A stretch of 64,000 nt of DNA from Clostridium culturomicium (GTDB taxonomy: Bacteria; Bacillota; Clostridia; Clostridiales; Clostridiaceae): the NCBI RefSeq assembly GCF_000821305.1, contig NZ_CCXK01000013.1, forward strand, positions 1-64,000. Direction: 5' to 3'. A program made the translations under genes and the position numbers. Below the pieces are notes generated by a model. The model ran no database searches. It was given only the letters and a program-made list of their open reading frames with translations, and was not told the origin of the DNA. Shown here in pieces: positions 58,032 to 64,000 of this stretch; the first letter of the stretch is position 1; the number at the start of each line of letters is the position of its first letter.

Positions 58032-59681
58032 ATGAGGAGCTTATATTCTAAAATTATTATACCTATAACTACTTTAATAAGTATTTCGCTTATTTCAATA
58101 ATGATATTTTCCGTTATGAACATAAATATGTTTATATCTCCAGACATTAAGAAAACAACCATGGATTTAATTGAGTCAAAATCTAATGAAATCAGTTATT
58201 GGCTTAATATGAGAATAAGTGAAATGAAACAACTGGCAGGTGAAATAAAGGAAGACGATATAACTAAAGATAATATAGAAGAGTATATTATGAAGTTAAA
58301 AGAGTATCAGGAGTCCAATAGCGACAACTATGAATCTTTTGGATTGGTTACTACCAATGGACTTAAATATTTAACCTCAGGGGAAGTTATTGAAGTAGGA
58401 AATAGAGAATATTTCAAGAAAATAAGTGAGGGTAGTGAGGAATTTATAGTAAGTGATCCTATTATTTCTAAAGCTAATAATAAGAAAATAATTCTTATTG
58501 TAATGAAATTACAAAATAATTCAGGGCAGATTAAGGGATATTTAAGTGGAGCGGTATCCATTGATTATCTTCAACAGGTAGTTGATGGGGCTAATATTTA
58601 TAACTTTCCACTTAAGCTTTATAACAGGGATACGAGGGAAATATTAGTATCAACCATAGCTACGGATATAGAGTATGAAGGGGAGAAAAAGTTCACTCAC
58701 TTTGAAGCACCTATAAAAGATAGCTTAAATTGGGAGATAATGATGCTTGTACCAAATAGTTTTATTAGTAGAAAGCTTGATGTTACAGGTTATATAATAC
58801 TTAGCTTTGGAATTCTAATACTTCTAACAACAATTTATATATTAAATAAATATGTAAAATCAATAGTAAGGCCAATTGAAAATTTAAAGGTTCAGATGAG
58901 TTTGGTGGAGAATGGGAAATTAAACCCCATGGAACCAGATACTAAGAGCAAAGAGCTTAACAGCTTGGGCAATAGCTATAACGCCATGATACATAATATT
59001 GAAACCTTAATAAATAAATTAGAGTACGAAGAAAGGTTAAAGAAAGAGGCGGAATACAAAGCCTTATACAGTCAGATAAAGCCACATTTTTTATATAATA
59101 CCTTAGAAACCATACAAGCTATGGCCATCGAAAAGGATGATGAGGATGTTGAAACTGCTATTGGAGATTTAGCTACTTTATTCAGAATAGGCTTAAGCAG
59201 CGATAAAACCTTTATCAATATTGAAGATGAATTAAAGCATTTAGAGAGCTATGTTAATATTCAGCTTTTAAGATACAAGAGTAAATTTACTTACACCATT
59301 GATGAAGGAGACATAAAGAGAGGCAGTAAATTTATGAAGTTTACGCTGCAGCCTTTAGTGGAAAATGCCATTTATCATGGAATAAAGCTTATGGAGAAAC
59401 CTGGCTTTATATCAGTGAAGATAGATATATCAGAAGATAAGTATGTAATTAAGGTTATCAACAGCTGTGAGAATGTTGATACGGAGAAAATAAACCAAGT
59501 AAATTACCTCTTGGAAAGTAGATTTGAGGAAGAAAATGGTGGAGACGGATATGGATTATATAATGTAAATCAAAGGTTGAAACTGAACTTTGGAAAGGAA
59601 TATGGGGTTAAACTTGTGAACGGTGAAAATCAAGTTACTGCAATAGTGACACACCCAATTCTTAAGGAGGAAAATCGATGA
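58032..59681 (+). CDS. YesM/LytS-type sensor histidine kinase
   Basis: The 549-residue protein has two membrane helices (about 9-32 and 254-276) around a Cache-type extracellular sensor (about 35-250), then a HAMP linker (about 277-330), and a His_kinase domain with the phospho-acceptor His in SQIKPHFLYNTLETIQAM and an ATPase with QPLVENAIYHGIK and GYGLYNVNQRL. Cache sensors bind small organic acids or amino acids directly. GAAAGGACAAAGTA precedes the ATG. The stop overlaps the regulator start (ATGA). The flavoprotein gene upstream is the likely target, so the signal may be its electron acceptor. Confidence 0.9.
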   Translation: MRSLYSKIIIPITTLISISLISIMIFSVMNINMFISPDIKKTTMDLIESKSNEISYWLNMRISEMKQLAGEIKEDDITKDNIEEYIMKLKEYQESNSDNYESFGLVTTNGLKYLTSGEVIEVGNREYFKKISEGSEEFIVSDPIISKANNKKIILIVMKLQNNSGQIKGYLSGAVSIDYLQQVVDGANIYNFPLKLYNRDTREILVSTIATDIEYEGEKKFTHFEAPIKDSLNWEIMMLVPNSFISRKLDVTGYIILSFGILILLTTIYILNKYVKSIVRPIENLKVQMSLVENGKLNPMEPDTKSKELNSLGNSYNAMIHNIETLINKLEYEERLKKEAEYKALYSQIKPHFLYNTLETIQAMAIEKDDEDVETAIGDLATLFRIGLSSDKTFINIEDELKHLESYVNIQLLRYKSKFTYTIDEGDIKRGSKFMKFTLQPLVENAIYHGIKLMEKPGFISVKIDISEDKYVIKVINSCENVDTEKINQVNYLLESRFEEENGGDGYGLYNVNQRLKLNFGKEYGVKLVNGENQVTAIVTHPILKEENR

Positions 59682-60394
59682 ATAATGTTTTGATTATTGA
59701 TGATGAAGAATTAATAAGACAAGGTATTAAGAAGAGAATTATCAGCTATGAATTAAATATTGGAACAATATTTGAGGGAAGCAATGGAATACAGGCCTTG
59801 GAATTGTTGAAAAACAATAAAATTCATATTGCACTTGTGGATATAAATATTCCCTTTATAAATGGATTAGAGTTTATAAAGGAAGGGATTAAGTTATCAA
59901 GGGATACAATTTTTATCATTATCAGTGGGTATGATAATTTTTCCTATGCTCAAAAAGCTATAGAATATGGTGTGTTTAGATATATCTTAAAGCCCATAAA
60001 TAAAAACCAGCTTAAAGAAACCTTGATTGAGGCTATAAATCTTTTAGGTGAAAAAGCTGATGAAAGTGATGATAAGCTAAATCCATTAACCAAAAGAATC
60101 TTAACGGAAGTGAACAATAATTATAGCAATTGTGAGTATAGTTTATTAGACCTAGCAAAGAGTGTAGGTTTTAGTGAAAGTTATATAAGCAAAACTTTAA
60201 AGAAGGATATTGGGATGACTTTTAATGAATACTTAACTAGTATTAGAATTGAAATGGCAAAGAAAATCTTAATGACGGAAGGAAAACTTACTACAGTTAA
60301 TGAAGTTGCCAAGAGGGTAGGGTATAGTAATCAGCATTACTTTAGTCAGGTTTTCAAAAAGCATATAGGATCAACGCCCTCTGAGATTATGTGA
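59678..60394 (+). CDS. YesN-type response regulator with AraC DNA-binding domain
   Basis: The 238-residue protein has a receiver domain (phospho-Asp in IALVDINIPFINGLEFI, Lys in YILKPIN) and an AraC-type double helix-turn-helix (about 140-238: SLLDLAKSVGFSESYIS and VNEVAKRVGYSNQHYFSQVF). It starts inside the kinase stop codon, after AAGGAGGAAAATCG. It most likely activates the flavoprotein gene, whose promoter has no good -35. A terminator follows. Confidence 0.92.
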   Translation: MNNVLIIDDEELIRQGIKKRIISYELNIGTIFEGSNGIQALELLKNNKIHIALVDINIPFINGLEFIKEGIKLSRDTIFIIISGYDNFSYAQKAIEYGVFRYILKPINKNQLKETLIEAINLLGEKADESDDKLNPLTKRILTEVNNNYSNCEYSLLDLAKSVGFSESYISKTLKKDIGMTFNEYLTSIRIEMAKKILMTEGKLTTVNEVAKRVGYSNQHYFSQVFKKHIGSTPSEIM

Positions 60395-60457
60395 AAGTTG
60401 TAGTAATTAGATTACTTAATAGACTATAAATATGAAAATTATATGGCAACAAGAGAT

Positions 60458-60492
60458 GACTTCACTAGATTAAAGATTAGTGGAGTCTTTTT
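60458..60492 (+). terminator. Terminator of the two-component operon
   Basis: GACTTCACTA pairs with TAGTGGAGTC, then TTTTTAATT. Confidence 0.85.
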
Positions 60493-60769
60493 AATTATAT
60501 GAAAGATTAGGAGGTTTGTAATAAAATGAAAATACAAGCCTATGCTAATAAAGGATATAACCAAGGTTTAGAGAATATTACATATAAGGTATAAGAGGAT
60601 TTCTAAGTTATAGATTATAAGATATTTTATTTGGGGGAAAAGGGTGAATAAAAATGAGAAGATAGCTGTGGCTCTAGGGGTTGCAGGTATGATTATTTTA
60701 AATATATATATCAATGGTAAGTGTTAATTTAGGATTAAGTTGATAATATTTATTGGTTGGAGGGAATTT
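60493..60769 (+). other. Leader region of the sigma-54 activator gene with small frames
   Basis: Mostly non-coding. A 22-codon frame starts at 60528 and a more credible 27-codon frame at 60644 (listed separately). Several TATAAG and TATAAT-like strings suggest a promoter near 60590-60625. Confidence 0.4.
60644..60727 (+). CDS. Very small membrane peptide (27 residues)
   Basis: GTG 60644 follows TTGGGGGAAAAGG. The peptide has a charged start (NKNEK) and one hydrophobic segment (IAVALGVAGMIILNIYI), then NGKC. It could be a small membrane peptide or an upstream leader for the activator gene 43 bases downstream. Only the ribosome site and the membrane-helix pattern support it. Confidence 0.35.
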   Translation: MNKNEKIAVALGVAGMIILNIYINGKC

Positions 60770-62206
60770 ATGATTAACATAAATGGATTAAAGCTAAATA
60801 GTGTAGACTATATTTTAATTGTGGATAGAGAGTTTTCAATAATATATAATACTCGATATGATAACAGATTAAATGTATCAACTGATAAATTAGATAAAAG
60901 TGAGTATATAAATAAAAACTTTTTTGAGATATACCCATCAATAGAAAAAGAAACTAGTTCTATAGTGAGATGTATGACAAGTGGAGAGATTATTGTAAAG
61001 AAGTATCAAAAATTCGAAGATTTTAAAGGTAGAATATATTGTACCCATAATATTACCATACCTATAATCATTAAAGGGAAAATAAATGGAGTTATTGAGT
61101 TTGTTAAGGACGTTACTACAATTGATAATATAGAGAATGAAAAGGGTTCATGGACAAGTGGAGAGATTGAAAATAGTGGTGTGAATTTTAGGAACATAAC
61201 TTTTGATAATATCATAACTAATAGTCAAAGTATGAGGTCAGTTATAGAACAAGCTAAAATTTTTACTAATACACACAATCCTACCTTAGTATATGGAGAA
61301 ACAGGAACAGGAAAAGAAATGTTGGTACAAGCTATGATTAGTTATAGTGGGATACCAAGGAGAAAAGTAATCATACAAAATTGTGCGGCTGTTCCAGAAA
61401 ATTTAATTGAAGCTATATTATTTGGTACATCTAAGGGAGCCTATACAGGTTCGGAAAATAGGAAAGGTTTATTTGAAGTGGGTGATGGGGGAATTATATT
61501 TTTAGATGAAATTAATTCTATGCCTTATGGGGTACAAGGAAAATTACTAAGGGTACTTCAGGATGGTAGTTTTAGACCTGTTGGCTCCAATGAGGAAAAG
61601 TTCGTTAATGTTAAGGTTATTGCAGCAATGAATATAGACCCGATGATGGCTATTGAAAAGAATGAATTAAGAAGAGACTTATTTTATAGGTTTAGCAGCA
61701 GTATGATTAAGATACCATCGCTAAGAGAAAGAAAAGAAGATATACAATATTTTGTGGATTATTATATACAAGAATTCAATAAAATATATTTAAAAGATGT
61801 TAAGAGAATAAGCACTCGATTAAAAAAGATATTTATGGATTATGAGTGGGAAGGTAATGTACGAGAATTAAAACATATTATTGAGTCCATGATATGTATA
61901 ACCGATGATGAAATATTAGATATACACCATTTGCCAGCATATATGTATGATAGGATTTATCAAGAAGATTCATATACTCCACAAAAAAGCTCAATAAGAG
62001 ATGAATCAACAATAGAAAATACAGAGAATTTAAATGAGGAAGAGTATAATTTAAATAAGATTTTAAAGGCTAAGGAAAGGGAAGTAATAGAGAAGGCATT
62101 AAGAATTACAAAAGGTAATAAGACAAAAGCAGGAGAGTTATTAGGAATTCCAAGGCAAACTTTAAAGTATAAAATGGATAAGCTAGGTATAGATAGTAAA
62201 ATATAG
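60770..62206 (+). CDS. Sigma-54-dependent transcriptional activator with PAS domain
   Basis: ATG 60770 follows TTGGAGGGAA. The 478-residue protein has an N-terminal PAS-like sensor (about 8-120), an AAA+ sigma-54 interaction domain (about 145-375: Walker A GETGTGKE at 176-183, GAYTGS at 223-228 in place of GAFTGA, Walker B GGIIFLDE at 240-247) and a Fis-type HTH (NKTKAGELLGIPRQTLKYKM). The GAFTGA variant keeps the essential Gly, Thr and Gly. It is similar in plan to activators of amino-acid reductase operons such as PrdR. A -24/-12 promoter lies between its stop and the reductase genes that follow, which it should control. Confidence 0.9.
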   Translation: MININGLKLNSVDYILIVDREFSIIYNTRYDNRLNVSTDKLDKSEYINKNFFEIYPSIEKETSSIVRCMTSGEIIVKKYQKFEDFKGRIYCTHNITIPIIIKGKINGVIEFVKDVTTIDNIENEKGSWTSGEIENSGVNFRNITFDNIITNSQSMRSVIEQAKIFTNTHNPTLVYGETGTGKEMLVQAMISYSGIPRRKVIIQNCAAVPENLIEAILFGTSKGAYTGSENRKGLFEVGDGGIIFLDEINSMPYGVQGKLLRVLQDGSFRPVGSNEEKFVNVKVIAAMNIDPMMAIEKNELRRDLFYRFSSSMIKIPSLRERKEDIQYFVDYYIQEFNKIYLKDVKRISTRLKKIFMDYEWEGNVRELKHIIESMICITDDEILDIHHLPAYMYDRIYQEDSYTPQKSSIRDESTIENTENLNEEEYNLNKILKAKEREVIEKALRITKGNKTKAGELLGIPRQTLKYKMDKLGIDSKI

Positions 62207-62250
62207 ACAGAAAATTGGCGTAATCTTAAAAACGACAGCTTTTTGGCACA

Positions 62251-62297
62251 AAAAAAGAGTTAACAGACAAGAAATTGTCGGTTAACTCTTTTGTATT
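62251..62297 (+). terminator. Terminator of the activator gene
   Basis: AAAAGAGTTAAC pairs perfectly with GTTAACTCTTTT (62253..62264 with 62281..62292); an inner ACAA/TTGT extends it. T-rich sequence follows. Confidence 0.75.
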
Positions 62298-62331
62298 TTA
62301 ATGAAACCTTGTAATTAGGAGATTTATAAAG

Positions 62332-62347
62332 TGGCATGGAAATTGCT
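62332..62347 (+). promoter_or_regulatory. Sigma-54 (-24/-12) promoter of the reductase operon
   Basis: TGGCATGGAAATTGCT matches the consensus TGGCACG-N4-TTGC(A/T) at all fixed positions but one (T for C in the sixth). The GG and GC are correctly spaced. It lies 70 bases before the reductase gene and downstream of a sigma-54 activator gene. Confidence 0.85.
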
Positions 62348-62416
62348 ATATTTATATACAAATAGCTTTACAGTTAAGCACTAATTATTTTATAAAATTT
62401 GCAAAGGAGAGAAGAT

Positions 62417-63700
62417 ATGAATTTAGAAGTGAGAAATATTGATATTAAGGATGCTGTTTTTGCTGATACAGAGAAGATTGAAAATGGTATCTTATATATC
62501 AATAAAAATAGTCTTATAAGTTTAGTTAAGGAAGATAAAAGGGTAAAAGATGTTGAATTTGACATTGCAAGACCAGGAGAGTCCGTTAGAATTTTACCAG
62601 TAAAAGATGTAATTGAACCAAGAGCAAAAGTGGATGATGAAATATTTCCAGGAACCTTTAAGGAATATATGCTTGAAGGCGGAAGTGGAGTTACTTATGC
62701 TTTGAAAGGCTGTGCAGTTGTTACAACAGGACCAATTGTAGGATTCCAAGAAGGCTTAATAGATATGAGTGGTCCGGGAGCAGAATACAGTATATTTTCT
62801 AAATTAATAAATATAACAATGAGTATTACCAAAGAAGATTTTGTAGATCAGCATGAACAAGAAGAAACTATAAGGTTAGCTGGATTAAAGGTTGCAGCTT
62901 ATATAGGAAGTATAGGTATTGGTTATGAAGAATTTAGAAGTGAGAGCTTAGAGTGGAAAAGTATAGGGGAAAAATATGCTGAGTTTAAGGAGTTACCTAA
63001 AGTAGTGTATGTATATAATTGCATGAGTCAAGGGCTATTACATGATACATATTTCTATGGAAGAGATTCAAAAATAATTGTACCCACATTAGTTACACCA
63101 CTTGAAGTTATTGATGGAGCCATAGTAAGTGGAAATTGTGTATCACCTGGTTCAAAAACGACCACCTATCATCATCAAAATAATGCTGTGATAAAAGAGT
63201 GTCTAGAAAAGCATGGTAAAGAGATGAATTTCATGGGAGTAATTTTAAACCCATTAATGGTTACTTTAAAAGAAAAATATAGAAATTGTATGCTAACAGT
63301 GAGATTAGCGGAGATGCTTGGAGCTGAAGGTGCAGTAATATCACAGGAGGGATTTGGAAATCCTACAACGGATTTAATGATTACTTGTGAATCCTTAGAG
63401 AAAAAGGGTGTAAAAGTAGTAATAATAACAAATGAAGATGCAGGAGTTGACGGTATGTCAGAATCCCTTCCGGATAGTGTTACTGAAGCTAATGCTATAG
63501 TTTCTACTGGAAATAGTAATGCTACTATAATGCTTCCTAAGATGGATAAAGTTATAGGTAAACTTTCAGAAATAGCAAGGGTTACAGGCGGAAATGTGGA
63601 TTCAATACAGAGTGATGGAAGATTATTGGTTGAAATACATGGAATCATGGGAAGTCACAATCTTCAGGGAAATACTAAATTAAGTGCAATTACTATATAG
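62417..63700 (+). CDS. Glycine/sarcosine/betaine reductase component B, GrdE/G/I-type proprotein
   Basis: ATG 62417 follows GGAGAGAAGAT. The 427-residue protein is the alpha/beta proprotein of reductase component B. It contains the self-cleavage site in SGNCVSPGSKTTTYHHQNN; C241 after N240 should become the N-terminal pyruvoyl group that binds the amine substrate as a Schiff base. LEVRNIDIKD at the start, RNCMLTVRLAEMLGAEGAVI and EGFGNPTTDLM are family strings. With the selenoprotein GrdB/F/H partner that follows, it releases the amine and makes acetyl phosphate via component C. Which substrate it takes (glycine, sarcosine, betaine or another) is not decidable by eye. Confidence 0.9.
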   Translation: MNLEVRNIDIKDAVFADTEKIENGILYINKNSLISLVKEDKRVKDVEFDIARPGESVRILPVKDVIEPRAKVDDEIFPGTFKEYMLEGGSGVTYALKGCAVVTTGPIVGFQEGLIDMSGPGAEYSIFSKLINITMSITKEDFVDQHEQEETIRLAGLKVAAYIGSIGIGYEEFRSESLEWKSIGEKYAEFKELPKVVYVYNCMSQGLLHDTYFYGRDSKIIVPTLVTPLEVIDGAIVSGNCVSPGSKTTTYHHQNNAVIKECLEKHGKEMNFMGVILNPLMVTLKEKYRNCMLTVRLAEMLGAEGAVISQEGFGNPTTDLMITCESLEKKGVKVVIITNEDAGVDGMSESLPDSVTEANAIVSTGNSNATIMLPKMDKVIGKLSEIARVTGGNVDSIQSDGRLLVEIHGIMGSHNLQGNTKLSAITI

Positions 63701-63716
63701 CGAGGAGGGGAATATC

Positions 63717-64000
63717 TTGAAAAAGGTAATTTTTTATACTAATCAGTTTTTTGGACAAGTAGGTGGAGAAGATAAGGCATATTATGAACCAACTTTTCAT
63801 GAAGGTCCAGTAGGAAATGCTAATGCTTTTGCATCAAAGTTAGAGAATGCAGAAATTGTTGGAACTATAATCTGCGGTGATAATTATTATGTAGAAAATA
63901 TGGAGAAGGTTAAAGAGTTTATTAGTAGTAAGGTTAAGGAGATAAATCCAGACTTAATAATTGCAGGACCAGCTTTTAATGCAGGAAGATTTGGAATTGC
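63717..64000 (+). CDS. Reductase component B selenoprotein subunit (GrdB/F/H-type), partial
   Basis: TTG 63717 follows GAGGAGGGGAATA and 16 bases after the stop of the proprotein gene. The 94 codons seen contain FYTNQFFGQVGGEDKAYYEP, EIVGTIICGDNYYVEN and NPDLIIAGPAFNAGRFG, the start of GrdB-type subunits. In this family a selenocysteine (in-frame TGA) or cysteine occurs much later, outside the window. The order proprotein-GrdB type is that of sarcosine and betaine reductase operons (GrdG-GrdF, GrdI-GrdH). Confidence 0.88.
   Translation, partial: MKKVIFYTNQFFGQVGGEDKAYYEPTFHEGPVGNANAFASKLENAEIVGTIICGDNYYVENMEKVKEFISSKVKEINPDLIIAGPAFNAGRFGI

Noticed and set aside
62239..62256. Second sigma-54 promoter at TGGCAC
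   Set aside because: The TGGCAC string is not followed by TTGC at the right distance.

Overview
The window is a low-GC, gene-dense stretch of a Gram-positive, spore-forming anaerobe, almost certainly a Clostridium that ferments amino acids. This rests on strong AGGAGG-type ribosome sites, AT-rich spacers with many intrinsic terminators, YtaF, a folate ECF transporter under a THF riboswitch, and a glycine/sarcosine/betaine-reductase type operon at the right edge. No rRNA, tRNA or CRISPR array was seen.

Layout. 0-5.5 kb is an eroded zone: the tail of a wall hydrolase, a transposase remnant abutting a beheaded GH25 lysozyme, four small unknown genes, several hairpins, and an oleate hydratase that has lost its N-terminal third. 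5.8-10.4 kb is an osmoprotection locus: a fused OpuC permease/binding protein, its CBS-domain ATPase, and a BusR-type GntR/RCK_C repressor. The intergenic region holds an inverted repeat with the 22-bp spacing known for BusR operators. 10.8-18.5 kb is a six-gene operon (VTC domain, DUF4956, CotH kinase-like, membrane-anchored glycoside hydrolase, HEAT repeat protein, processive GT2 synthase), probably an uncharacterised cell-surface polysaccharide system. 19-24 kb has YtaF, an XRE-DUF1232 protein and two tandem diguanylate cyclases. 24.3-29.6 kb is a metal-type cluster (two-component system, DUF2318, HMA-SafE-cupredoxin fusion, small secreted proteins). 29.9-33.4 kb is a response regulator-ABC-kinase module of the antimicrobial-peptide resistance type.

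35.7-43 kb looks like a defence island: a nuclease-helicase, a NERD protein broken by one base in an A-run, a MazG-like pyrophosphohydrolase, then a type II restriction-modification system with two C5 methyltransferases and a PLD-fold endonuclease. 43.3-45.1 kb holds decayed small genes with in-frame stops. 45.2-53.4 kb is a phage-type control and replication module (XRE repressor and ImmA protease with two matching operators, DUF2815, family A polymerase, VapE primase-helicase, an iteron-like array and a late-regulator-like HTH gene) with no structural, packaging or integrase genes. DUF1659 and DUF2922 genes follow.

54.6-64 kb contains folT with its riboswitch, a possible type I toxin locus, an exported flavin-dependent reductase with a YesMN-type two-component system, and a PAS/sigma-54 activator. 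A good -24/-12 promoter lies in front of a GrdE-type proprotein gene and a GrdB-type gene that runs off the edge. Betaine uptake in the left part and a possible betaine, sarcosine or glycine reductase at the right fit a Stickland-type lifestyle, though that link is inference.
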